The translations under genes were made by a program, and so were the position numbers. The notes below the pieces were generated by a model, which saw only the letters and a program-made list of their open reading frames with translations, searched no databases and was not told the DNA's origin. From assembly GCA_016699445.1 (NCBI GenBank), contig CP064976.1, positions 682,001 to 746,000 of the forward strand: 64,000 nucleotides of DNA, given 5' to 3'. Within the stretch, counting starts at the first letter, position 1; the number at the start of each line of letters is the position of its first letter. The stretch comes from Deltaproteobacteria bacterium (lineage in GTDB: Bacteria; UBA10199; JACPAL01; GCA-016699445). Shown here one piece after another: positions 26,798 to 36,073 of the stretch.

Positions 26798-27199
26798 TTA
26801 GACGGCTTTCAAAACAACCTGAAACAGATCGGCATTGCTGATGATGCCTACCAGCTTATCGGATTCATACACGACCAGACGTCTCACACCAGCTAGTCTC
26901 ATCAAGCGCGCCGCATGTTTCACACCCACTCCGGCTTCGATAGAAATCACAGGCTTTGTTGCCAAATCACTCACTTTAAGAGTTTTCAGAGAATCCCAAT
27001 TTTCCGAAAGCTCAATAATCAAATCTTTTCGGGTAATAATTCCATAGGCATCTTGAGGATGTTCTTTCTCTACAATGAGAGAGGTTACTTTTTTCTGAGA
27101 CATGATTCTGATGGCATTCTCAAGACTTTCTGTTTCTTTAATAAACGTAATATTTTTTTGCATCAGGTCACGTACGGAATATTCGGGAAGTGATTTCAT
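26798..27199 (-). CDS. tandem CBS-domain protein
   Basis: A 133-residue protein made only of two CBS motifs (VRDLMQKNITFIKETESLENAIRIM and VSDLATKPVISIEAGVGVKHAARLM, each followed by G(I)IT/SRKDL/NADL). Stand-alone CBS pairs bind adenine nucleotides and act as small sensors; the partner is unknown. It ends seven bases from the convergent tex stop and lies just downstream of the FapA-like gene on the same strand. A second such protein occurs at 54803-55195. Confidence 0.85.
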   Translation of the reverse strand: MKSLPEYSVRDLMQKNITFIKETESLENAIRIMSQKKVTSLIVEKEHPQDAYGIITRKDLIIELSENWDSLKTLKVSDLATKPVISIEAGVGVKHAARLMRLAGVRRLVVYESDKLVGIISNADLFQVVLKAV

Positions 27200-27208
27200 A
27201 AAATTCCT

Positions 27209-28030
27209 TTAGGTCGCCACGATGATGGCATGTTGTAAATCTGGTTGAAAAATCTTTCCATCAGACTCTTCTGTGGTTTTAAACCGATAAGGTCCAATTT
27301 TAATATGAACATTAGCATAAACTTTTTGAGAAGCCTTCACATACGGAAGCTCTTTTCTTAAAACAAGATCAGACAAAATATTTTTTTCACGACGCGCCAC
27401 ACTGCGCTCGAGCACAGAAGCATAATTTCTTTTTTTAGATTGTCGGACAGAAATATTTCTTTCCAAAGCATTATCCGGACGTCGTCTTTTATAAGACCCG
27501 CGCAAGGCCACACGACGTGTAAAATTAAGTTCACGTTTCTGTCGTTCAAGACCCTGCCACAATTTTGGATTAACACCCGCAATCAATTGCAAAGGATTTT
27601 CTCCATGAGAACCCAAAACTGAAGCTACAATATGGGAACCCGCCATCAAACGACTTGTGACAACAGCCCCCTTCCCGCCTGAAACATCAATTTGAGTTTC
27701 TGAAGAGACTTCTGAATTCACCACGGAGTCACGAATATGAATATCTGATTTTGCCGTCACATGACAGTTTTGCAAAAAATTGGCTTCCAGACTTTTACCA
27801 GCTTTGACAATCGTGGCTTCTGTTTTTCCAAAAATACCAGCCGCCTTTAAAGATCCTTTGGCTTCCACATAGGCGCTTTCAATATTTCCCTGAATCACGA
27901 TATCACCTGCGGCTTTTACAACAAAATTGGGCATCACAGAACCTGTAATCGTCACGGAGCCGCAAGCATCAATATTTCCTGTATGATAATCAATATCCGA
28001 TGAAATTTTCAAAACATCTGTGACCACCAC
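27209..28030 (-). CDS. C-terminal part of FapA/DUF342-like protein, out of frame with the N-terminal part
   Basis: Carries the repetitive beta-helix core of FapA (DUF342): VLKISSDIDYHTGNIDACGSVTITGSV, AAGDIVIQGNIESAYVEAKGSLKAAGIFG, then a charged coiled region rich in RR/KR and a last small beta domain. The conserved frame really begins near 28060 ([12 protein letters not shown]), upstream of the nominal start. FapA proteins are found in many bacteria with no settled role; links to surface or flagellar regulation are suggested for some. The frame break lies near 28060-28070. Confidence 0.75.
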   Translation of the reverse strand: MVVTDVLKISSDIDYHTGNIDACGSVTITGSVMPNFVVKAAGDIVIQGNIESAYVEAKGSLKAAGIFGKTEATIVKAGKSLEANFLQNCHVTAKSDIHIRDSVVNSEVSSETQIDVSGGKGAVVTSRLMAGSHIVASVLGSHGENPLQLIAGVNPKLWQGLERQKRELNFTRRVALRGSYKRRRPDNALERNISVRQSKKRNYASVLERSVARREKNILSDLVLRKELPYVKASQKVYANVHIKIGPYRFKTTEESDGKIFQPDLQHAIIVAT

Positions 28031-28049
28031 AGCTTCATGAGAAATTTTT

Positions 28050-28661
28050 TCAAAAAATACAATCCTGACTTGCCAGATAAATAATTTTTGAATCCTCTTT
28101 GATGGACGTAATATATGGACCTATAGTGACAGGCTTCTCGACTCCAGCTTTTGAAGGGATCTCTTGATTGGTCACGGTTTTACCAGCAATACCAGGTGTG
28201 GCTTTTGTATGCCTGGCCAATCGAGTTCCTTGAGGAATATTGGTGATGAAATTCAAATCTCTCAAATTTTGAGTTTCAGAAGTGACTTTAATGTGCGGTT
28301 TTTTTTGAAAAAGAATTTCGAGCTTTGAATCTTCACCATCAATAGGCTTTTGTCCTTTAGCAAAAAGAATCGTGGCAGCCTTGTGATCCTCTATCCAGCT
28401 TCTCAATTGTGAGGAGAAATCAGGAACAATCCCAAACACAATACCTTGTTTGTCAGTCTCCAGACGCACACGTTTTTCAAAAGATTCTGCCAATTCCAGA
28501 TTTTCCACAGGGCTTAAGACTTTCTTGGTTTGATGAGTAATGGCTGGAAGCTTGAGGGTGGCTTCCATTTTATCAGGAGAGAGCTGAATCTCAAAAGGAC
28601 AGAGAGAAATCCAATCCTCCAAATAAACAACTTGAGATGTGTCATCCTCAGGAGTGGCCAT
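28050..28661 (-). CDS. N-terminal part of FapA/DUF342-like protein
   Basis: A 203-codon frame matching the N-terminal DUF342 domain: [46 protein letters not shown] and [39 protein letters not shown] are diagnostic (PG-x-G-x-V). It stops at 28050 within SQDCIF, where related proteins run on into the beta-helix core found in the next frame (+1 or -2 change needed). Divergent from the arsenite transporter gene. Confidence 0.75.
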   Translation of the reverse strand: MATPEDDTSQVVYLEDWISLCPFEIQLSPDKMEATLKLPAITHQTKKVLSPVENLELAESFEKRVRLETDKQGIVFGIVPDFSSQLRSWIEDHKAATILFAKGQKPIDGEDSKLEILFQKKPHIKVTSETQNLRDLNFITNIPQGTRLARHTKATPGIAGKTVTNQEIPSKAGVEKPVTIGPYITSIKEDSKIIYLASQDCIF

Positions 28662-28731
28662 TTCGCAAGTTTACCGGAATAAAAAAACCTTTTCTATTTT
28701 AAAATCATGTGGTTTCGGTGATTATTACCAC

Positions 28732-29304
28732 ATGAAAAAACATCTCAAAATACTGGATCGCTTCCTCACTCTCTGGATTTTAGCTGCCATGATCCTGGGT
28801 GTAGCACTGGGATATTTTATTCCTGAAACAGTCACTTTTCTGAATAAATTCAATTCAGGAACGACGTCCTGGCCGATTGCGATTGGATTGATTCTAATGA
28901 TGTTCCCACCTTTAGCCAAAGTCCGGTACGAAGAATTGGGGCGTCTCTTTCAAAACAAAAAGCTTCTCCTGCTGGCTTTTGTTCAAAACTGGATTTTGGC
29001 CCCTACGATCATGTTTCTCCTCGCCATTTTATTTTTTCATCATGAGCCACAATATATGACGGGACTTATTCTCGTAGGCATCGCCCCTTGTATTGCCATG
29101 GTCTTGGTGTGGAATGAACTGGCCGATGGCGATGGGGAATATTGTGCAGGACTGGTGGCTTTTAATTCTCTTTTCCAAATATTATTTTTTCCCCTGTATG
29201 CTTATTTTTATCTTTCTGTCTTACCTCATTGGTTGGGATTGGAGGGTGTCGTCGTCACTCTCACGATGGGAGAGGTTGCCAAAACTGTCTTTTTTTATCT
29301 CTGA
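28732..29304 (+). pseudogene. acr3: N-terminal half of Acr3 arsenite efflux transporter, ended by an in-frame TGA
   Basis: About 190 residues from the ATG at 28732: five membrane helices of the Acr3 (bile acid/arsenite transporter) family, with [33 protein letters not shown] and [19 protein letters not shown]. The Cys in the APC-type segment (IAPCIAMV) is the conserved catalytic cysteine of Acr3. The frame stops with TGA at 29302-29304 (YL*IPF) where the family has YLGIPF; GGA to TGA is a one-base change. The rest continues in the same frame immediately after. Confidence 0.85.
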
Positions 29305-30147
29305 ATTCCTTTCATCGCAGGCATTGTGACGCGCTTTACTTTGATTAAAATCAAAGGTCAGGAATGGTACTATTCCCAATTTATTCCCAAAATCAGCCCC
29401 CTCACTTTGTGTTTCTTGTTATTTACCATCGTGGTCATGTTCTCCCTAAAAGGAGACTACATTATCAAACTACCTTTGGATGTTGTGCGGATCAGCATTC
29501 CCTTATTGATGTATTTTGCCATCCTGTTTTTCTTTTCCTTTTTCATGAGCAAAAAACTGGGAGCTCACTATCCTGAAGCAGCCACCCTCTCTTTTACCGC
29601 AGCTTCTAACAATTTTGAACTCGCCATCGCTGTCGCCATTGCCACGTTTGGACTTCATCATGGTTCTGCTTTTGCTGCTGTAATTGGACCTCTTGTGGAA
29701 GTACCTGTACTCATGGGATTGGTGAGAGTTTCACTTTATTTGAAAACCATTTTTTTTAATCAAAAAATATTATTTTTATGTGTCGCAAACTCAGCTCGCA
29801 GCCAAATGGCCGAAGGCTTGGCCAGACGTTATTTTGGGAAAAAGAAGATCGTGCAAAGCGCTGGTTCTCAACCCTCCAAAGTGAACCCCATAGCCATTCA
29901 CGTCATGCAAGAAATCGGGATTGATATTTCTCAACATCAATCCAAATCAGTAAATACCATCGACAAACATTCTGTAGATACCGTCGTAACGCTTTGTGCA
30001 GAAGAAGTTTGTCCTGTTTTCTTTGGACAGGCAGAACGCCTCCATTGGTCCTTACAAGACCCTGCTGCAGCGCCTGCTGAAAACCAACTCGAAGCATTCA
30101 GAAAAACTCGCGATCTCATCAAAGATAAGATCGAAAGGTTTTTCTAG
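29305..30147 (+). pseudogene. C-terminal half of Acr3 fused to arsenate reductase (ArsC, low-molecular-weight phosphatase type)
   Basis: Directly in frame after the TGA: the remaining Acr3 helices ([45 protein letters not shown] is the C-terminal signature), then an LMW-phosphatase-type arsenate reductase with the P-loop [39 protein letters not shown] and WSLQDPAA. The enzyme would reduce arsenate and the fused carrier would export arsenite. Acr3-ArsC fusions are known in some actinobacteria. The first ATG-type start (29326) has no clear ribosome site, so this half is probably not made alone. Confidence 0.82.
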
Positions 30148-30157
30148 TCAGATCAAA

Positions 30158-31411
30158 ATGACCACGCTAGCCACGCTTCCCATGCTGAAGACTTATCTCA
30201 ATTTTATTTTTCGCAGCCGCTGGTTTTTGGCGATTGCCTTTATTGGTCTTTTTATTTTTTGTATCACACAAGCCAAACACCTCAAACTCAAGAGTGATTT
30301 TAAAGAACTGCTTCCAGAAACATTTCAAAGTGTTATTGATTTGAATAAAATTGTTGAGCGCATTGGTGGCAACGGCTCTCTCATCGTCGCTATCGAATCC
30401 AACGATCCTGAAGCCTCTATTCGTTTTGGGGAAGAGCTGGTTGCCAAACTCAAACAGTACCCTCCTGAAATGATTCGTCGCGTGGAGTACAATGCCGAAA
30501 CAGCAAAAAAGTTTTTCCTCGATCACAAATATCTCTACATGGATCTTCAAGATATTAAGGCTATTCATGATCGTTTGGAACGACGCATTGGCAAAGAAAA
30601 GCTCAAAAAGTCAGGTGTCTATCTGGAATTTGAAACAGATGAAGAATCCAAAAAATCGGATAATTTTGAAGATATTAAGGAAAAATATACTTCCAAAACA
30701 TCAGCCTACGAACATTATTATAAGGGATATTTTTTTGATGAGAATCAAAAATTGATGGCCATTGTCATACGCCCTCCAGGATCCGCCATCGGAATTGAAT
30801 TTTCCAAAAAACTTATTTCAAGCGTTGAAAATACGATTCGGGAAATTAATCCCCAAAAATTTGACCCTAATATGAACGTACGTCTCACAGGTCATTTCAA
30901 AAGGGTACTTTTTGAATATCAAACTCTTTACGAAGACATCGTATCGACAGCAGGCTTGTGCATACTTCTCGTAGGTATTTCGGTTTTTATTTATTATCGC
31001 CGACTCCGGATGGTTGTCCTGATGGCTTGGGCGACTTTTAATGGCACTCTGTGGGCTTTTGCCATTACTGCATGGAAAATTGGCTACCTCACAACTCAAA
31101 CAGCCTTTTTAGGCTCCATCATCATTGGAAATGGAATCAATCACGGTCTCATTTTGATGGCTCGTTATTTGGAAGAACGCCGTCTGGGTAAATCTCCCCT
31201 TGAAGCACTTCATATCTCCATTCCAGCCACATTGACAGGAACTCTCACTTCCAGTGTCACGACTACGCTCTCTTTTGGGGTTTTGATGATGAGTGATATG
31301 CGTGGTTTTTCACAGTTTGGCTTTATTGGTGGGTTGGGAATGTTTTTCTGCTGGCTATCGACCTACACAGTTCTTCCTGTATTTTTAATACTCACTGAGG
31401 AAATTTTCTGA
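30158..31411 (+). pseudogene. N-terminal half of an RND/MMPL-type exporter
   Basis: About 417 residues from ATG 30158, ten bases after the arsC stop: helix 1 (FLAIAFIGLFIFCI), a periplasmic porter domain beginning LKSDFKELLPE, then helices 2-6 with the RND features GNGINHGLILMARYLEERRLGKSP. It ends right after helix 6 (CWLSTYTVLPVFLILTEEIF). The second half follows in another frame with the cytoplasmic linker and most of helix 7 missing. Resembles hopanoid/lipid-type RND exporters (HpnN-like); substrate unknown. Confidence 0.7.
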
Positions 31412-31431
31412 TAACACTTTCAATCCCTCTG

Positions 31432-32514
31432 ATGATTCATTTTGCACCAGAATCTCTCGAATATGACCTGAACAAATTGAGAGTAAAGATGAAAGGTAGA
31501 GATTTTATCGAAGATACAAATCTCAATGACAGGGTTAAAAAGATTTTTGGTGGTGCGGTCACACCGACAGTTTTAGTTACAGACAAAGCCGAAGAAGCAC
31601 TTCCATTGTGTCGTGAAATCATGAGAAAAAATGACCTGGATCCTCCAGAAAAGCGCGTAATTGAAAGCTGCAAGTCTCTCTATTCGTATGTACCTGAAGA
31701 TCAAGACGCCAAGATTGAATGGCTAGGAAAAATTCGAAAACTCATCGACAGAAATACTTTTGATTTTCTCAATGACGCTCAAAAGAAAAACCTTCGGGAA
31801 TTTAAAGAACAATTTACTGCAGGGCATATTACCCTCTCGGATCTTCCCGAAACACTCGTCGCCAACTTTCGCGAAAAAAATGGTGATCTGGGTAAGCTTG
31901 TTTATATTTATACCAACGACAAACTCCCTCTTTGGAACGGAAAAAACCTGATTCACTTTGCCGATATCATTCGTCAAAATCGTCTTCCCTCCGGAGAGGT
32001 TGTGACCTCTTCTGGAGACTCGGCTATCTTTGCCGATATTTTTCGCGCCGTCGCTCATGATGGACCTCGCGTCACAGGGATTGCTTTTTTAGCCGTATGT
32101 CTTGTGGTTGTTCTTCTTTTTAGGGAAAAAATCGGAGCTCTCTACATCATTGGAACCTTAGTCATTGGAATTGTCTTAATGGGCGGTGCCGTCGCTCTTT
32201 TTGATCTCAAGATCAATTTCTTCAACTTCATCGCCATCCCCACAACATTTGGCATTGGTGTCGATTATGGATGTAATATCTACCAACGTTACCGACTGGA
32301 TGGAAAAGGTTCACTCACACACGTCATTAAGACCACAGGTGGAGCTGTTCTTCTTTGCTCCCTGACAACCATCATCGGCTACTTCACACTCGTCATTGCT
32401 AAAAATCAGGCGTTAAGTTCTTTTGGATGGATTGCCATCATTGGAGAAATCACGTGTATTTTGAGCGCGATTGTCTTGGTTCCCGCCTTGGTCATCCGAT
32501 TGGAAAATCGTTAG
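31432..32514 (+). pseudogene. C-terminal half of the RND/MMPL-type exporter
   Basis: About 360 residues: second porter domain (PESLEYDLNKLRVK near its start), then helices 8-12 with AIPTTFGIGVDYGCNIYQRYR, the counterpart of the helix 4 motif in the first half. The frame can be read upstream to about 31402 (NFLITLSIPLMIHFAPES), a shortened helix 7. A 20-base gap and frame change separate it from the first half, and roughly 40 linker residues appear to be absent, so a real deletion is likely here rather than a one-base miscall. Confidence 0.7.
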
Positions 32515-32515
32515 C

Positions 32516-33844
32516 CTATTCTGACGGTTCTTGTTGAGTCATGCAATGAGGGCCTCCGGCACCATAGTTGGCACCTAAAGCATAGTGAAGGGGCACAATT
32601 GTGCGTCCCGGATAAGCGGCTTGAAGTTTTTCAACGACATCAGCATCTTTTTCCTGAATCGTTGTAGGCAAACCTTCACTCCAATAATTAGGAACAAGCA
32701 CGACATCATTACTCACCACAAAATTAAGATAGCTCGCTGTGGCGACGATAGTCAGCGTGTCCCCTTCCGTGACCGAGCTCCCATCTTCAAAAGGAGAGGC
32801 TGAAACATAGTAATCATAAAACGGATCACCCGGGTTGAGCTCAAAAGTAAAGGCATCGGCTGTGGGAATGCGTACGATCGTAAAAGGATTTCCATCCTGA
32901 TCGGTTGAAGCATTCAAAATCGCCAAATCCGCATCTAAACGGCTTTTATTTTCCTCAGCTCGCGCTCTGATGGCTGTATCAGCTGAATCTAAATCCGCCT
33001 GAGGCACTTCAGCCAAAAGGATTTTATTACCCGGCGCAAAACGAACATAATCATCCACATGTCCTGCTGTACCACCCGGATTAAAACCACCTCCGGGCAA
33101 GATACCTTCATAAATACCATCATCTTCAACCACACCGCGCTCAAGCCAGATAATTTTCTTCAGCCCATAACATCGCTTATATTCATCTTCTAATTGCTGT
33201 AATGTTTTTTCAGGATTGCGTCTTAGAGCCACCGACTTTGTAATGAGTGCTGTTCCAGCTCCATTGACGTCTACGTTTCCACCTTCGGAAACAATATTAC
33301 ATTTTAAAACAGGCAAACTTTCCAAACTCGCTACGGTTCGATCCAAAGCTTCATCATCGGCGGGGTTGTCACCATAAAGACTGATTCCATAACTCCAATA
33401 ATCAAATCCCGAATCAATAATCGCTTTCTGATTGTCGCCATTGATCAAATAAACAGGTCCCATATCGCGAAACCAAAAATCATTATGCCTTAACTGGTAA
33501 AATATAATGTGACTCAAACTGATATCATGAGCTGTTAACAGAGCTCGCACCGTCGCTTCTTCGTCAGCATTCTGAACAGCAATCTTGATTGTGACATGAC
33601 TGGCTAAAGCACTGATCATCTCAAGCATTAAGGATTCGGTCGGTGTTTCTTCACCACCATAATTAGTCACCCACCACCCAAACCAGACAGCACCTTGATG
33701 TTCCCACTCAGCCGGGAAACGAAGCCCCAGAGAAGCTGCCGTCGTGGTAGGCGTAATGTTTAAAGGACTGGGATTACAAGCCATGAACTGTGACAAGGCA
33801 AATACTGTCAGTAGTGACAAACATTTCCATTTTTTAAATTTCAT
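32516..33844 (-). CDS. exported lipoprotein of the agmatine deiminase / peptidyl-arginine deiminase (PAD_porph) family
   Basis: About 442 residues from the ATG at 33844; 33868 adds eight. The N-terminus KKWKCLSLLTVFALSQFMAC is a lipoprotein signal, followed by a Thr-rich linker. Catalytic features of the guanidine-modifying fold are present: WFRDMGPVYLI, SEGGNVDVNG, AGHVDDYVRF and the C-terminal nucleophile in GAGGPHCMTQQEP. The family hydrolyses agmatine or peptidyl-arginine; most agmatine deiminases are cytoplasmic, so an envelope-anchored copy is unusual. Convergent with the RND gene, one base after its stop. Confidence 0.82.
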   Translation of the reverse strand: MKFKKWKCLSLLTVFALSQFMACNPSPLNITPTTTAASLGLRFPAEWEHQGAVWFGWWVTNYGGEETPTESLMLEMISALASHVTIKIAVQNADEEATVRALLTAHDISLSHIIFYQLRHNDFWFRDMGPVYLINGDNQKAIIDSGFDYWSYGISLYGDNPADDEALDRTVASLESLPVLKCNIVSEGGNVDVNGAGTALITKSVALRRNPEKTLQQLEDEYKRCYGLKKIIWLERGVVEDDGIYEGILPGGGFNPGGTAGHVDDYVRFAPGNKILLAEVPQADLDSADTAIRARAEENKSRLDADLAILNASTDQDGNPFTIVRIPTADAFTFELNPGDPFYDYYVSASPFEDGSSVTEGDTLTIVATASYLNFVVSNDVVLVPNYWSEGLPTTIQEKDADVVEKLQAAYPGRTIVPLHYALGANYGAGGPHCMTQQEPSE

Positions 33845-33893
33845 AAAAATCCTTTTCTCTTTCTCCAAAATTCCGCAGTTGATTTTTCCTGAG

Positions 33894-33969
33894 TGTCATC
33901 GCGAGCCCGAAGGGCGTGGCGATCTCACGTTTTATCGCGGGAGATGGCCACGCTTCGCTCGCCATGACA
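33894..33969. repeat. palindromic intergenic repeat element
   Basis: A 76-base imperfect palindrome: TGTCATCGCGAGC... and ...GCTCGCCATGACA with arms of about 30 bases around a 14-base centre. Its GC content is well above that of the flanks. The TGTCAT-GCGAG / CTCGC-ATGACA ends resemble dispersed hairpin repeats seen in many genomes. It fills most of the 200-base gap between the deiminase and the small membrane protein; I see no gene in the rest of that gap. Confidence 0.6.
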
Positions 33970-34070
33970 AAATTATTTTACACCAATTAAAACAACCTCT
34001 TTCAAAAAGAGGTGCGGAATTTGGGTTTCTGGAGGCTTATTATCGGGCTGGGGGTTTAGGCAGTTGTGAA

Positions 34071-34418
34071 TTATTTAAGCAAATGAAGTTTTTCAAAAAT
34101 CACAACACCCACAAAAAGAGCAATGGTCGATAAACCCATGCTGAGAATAAAAGGAAGCTTCGTGCGAAAAAGAAATATCGCAGCAGCAAAAAACAACAGA
34201 CTGGGCAAGACCCAAAAAAACACATCGCGTGTGTAAGTAGAAAGCAGAGCCAAATCTTTGGTTTCGATATAAATCCAGATTAAAGAGAGAAACGTCGTCA
34301 ACGGCAATGCGGTCAAAAGAGCTGCCCACTTGGGATAGATCTTGGCCAGACTACTGACTGAAGCAATGATGATTCCGGAAATAATGACTTTAGTAATAAA
34401 GAGAAGATTTTGTCCCAT
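34071..34418 (-). CDS. small integral membrane protein, DUF3147-like
   Basis: 115 residues, four hydrophobic helices (ITKVIISGIIIASVSSLAKIYP, LTALPLTTFLSLIWIYI, VFFWVLPSLLFFAAAIFLF, FILSMGLSTIALFVGVVIFEK). The ALLTALPLTTFLSLIW segment fits the DUF3147 family. Function unknown. It is a single gene; three copies of a 12-base repeat lie 48-148 bases upstream of its start. Confidence 0.65.
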   Translation of the reverse strand: MGQNLLFITKVIISGIIIASVSSLAKIYPKWAALLTALPLTTFLSLIWIYIETKDLALLSTYTRDVFFWVLPSLLFFAAAIFLFRTKLPFILSMGLSTIALFVGVVIFEKLHLLK

Positions 34419-34465
34419 TGTTAAGCTCCTTAAATAACAGAAAACAGCATTTTTTGCTGATCTTA

Positions 34466-34566
34466 TTGCACATCTTTTTGCACATCTTTGGATGCTAAAA
34501 GTTTAAATATTACAATTAATTAAAACACATCATTATTCATAAAATGACAAAATTTTGCACATCTTT
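34466..34566. repeat. three exact copies of TTGCACATCTTT
   Basis: Copies at 34466-34477 and 34478-34489 are directly tandem; a third is at 34555-34566. The 230-base gap here holds no gene. The repeats precede the DUF3147-like gene (start 34418), so they may bind a regulator; the third sits beside the terminator of the cytochrome genes. Confidence 0.5.
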
Positions 34567-34570
34567 TTAT

Positions 34571-34611
34571 AGAGTACAAAAAAAACAACCCGCCACTTTT
34601 TGAGTGGCGGG
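34571..34611 (-). terminator. rho-independent terminator of the multihaem cytochrome operon
   Basis: On the minus strand, CCCGCCACT-CAAAA-AGTGGCGGG (9-bp GC-rich stem, 34589-34611) is followed by TTGTTTTTTTTG. It lies 38 bases beyond the stop of the cytochrome frame at 34649. Confidence 0.85.
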
Positions 34612-34648
34612 CTGTGAGAGATTCTCTACTTGAGTATCCGCTTGGTCT

Positions 34649-36073
34649 TTATCTTAAAGTCGCCTGAGGATGATACGTTTTGTACGTATAAATCGCAGCG
34701 GCTCCAGAAGAAATTGTAGCACCAGCTTCGTCTGTTGCAGATCCATTCTTGGCGGCAAGGTCACGGATCAGAGCTTTATAGGTACCCTGAAGAACCGTCA
34801 CAGCATAACCGGCATTATGAATACCATAACTTTCATCACGGTAGATGCTGTTATGATTCCAAATAGCGCGTTTAATAATATCGTCTGTAGCTAAGTAGTT
34901 ACAGGTCTTATAACCAAGATTGGCTTTGGTTGTTGCTGAAACATATCTAGGTGTTCCCAAAGCTGTAGTACCTGCTGCTTCATCCGCAACGCATGTTTTA
35001 CCGGCATCACCACTGGCATTCAAATTACTGCAGCTATCAGCGCCGGCCACACCATTGGTAACTGATCTACCGCAGGCTAAACCAGCCGTACCATTAACAG
35101 TGGCAGGATACATTGTTGCATTAGTTCCCCAATAGGCAACATCTCCACCAACGAACTCTCCATTAGATTTAAAGAAACTTCCAGAGAGTGTGTAGAAGTA
35201 TCCGCATTTATGAGCTGCTGTGGATCGAGTCGTGGTACCATCACTATTATTTGGAACGACCATAGCCGCTTGAGTTGCATCTGTCGTATTACAAGATCCA
35301 GTTTTACCTTGTCCTTGAGTACCGCAATCAGCATCGGTGGCACAGTCAGCCTGTGAAGACCAGTAGTCATTATAGGCTTGCTGAATATGTGAAGTATCAT
35401 TCTTCTGAATCAAGGTTGTTAAGGACACCAAGAGCCCCTTCACTTCATCTTGAATCCCTTCGATAGTTCCATCACCATCATAGTCAGCTCGAGCCAATCG
35501 GTTAAATTCTGTCAATTTCTCACCATGACAAACTTGGCAGGCTTTCACGTTCTCAACAGTACTAGCTTCTGCACCTTCTTCACTTCCACTGGAGCTCTCT
35601 TCAATATCAGAAACCATCTGGAAGGAGTGTCCCCCAACTTGGTTCCATCCGGGCTCACCCACTCCTGGAGCATAGCTCGACATATGACAGGTGACGCATT
35701 TATTATTGGCATCTGACAAACTCGAGTCGCCCGTAGAAGCTGCTAATGTAAAACTATCTGTAGAGTGAAATGAGTTTTCTGTAGAGAAGTCTGCAGTACC
35801 ATCAGCATCTAAGTCTACAAAAGCCTGCTTACCCTCTAACATAGGACCTTGAGTGGCATCGTGATACCCACCACCGGCATATTGTGTGGCTGTTTTATCC
35901 CACGTATCGCATCGTGTATTCTGAATACCCGAAGCTGTTGTATCACTACTAGAATAACAATCCATGGTATGAATCTGACGATTTCCATTATGGCATTGAT
36001 AACAGATAGCACCCGTTCCTGCCTGAATTGTACTTCCGTCTTGCAACATCGTCACAGCACCTTCAGCCCTCAA
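34649..36073 (-). pseudogene. C-terminal part of a large octahaem cytochrome c lipoprotein, out of frame with the rest
   Basis: A 474-codon frame continuing the protein of 36070-38029. It carries three haem sites (CYQCH, CVTCH, CQVCH) and long Cys-containing, Ser/Thr/Ala-rich loops. Upstream of the nominal start the same frame reads GTISCQACHDPHDATNSYQLRAEG, another haem site, which shows it was joined to the preceding frame. The join is a four-A run (36141-36144) where five would restore the frame. The C-terminal region (CNYLATDDIIKRAIWNHNSIYRDESYGIHNAGY) resembles the end of other large deltaproteobacterial multihaem cytochromes. Confidence 0.8.

Noticed and set aside
29302..29304. TGA recoded as glycine or selenocysteine in acr3
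   Set aside because: TGA is used as a normal stop in many intact genes of the window (e.g. narJ, ccmI-like, small membrane ORF), and no selenocysteine insertion hairpin is evident; the family has Gly, not Cys, at this site.
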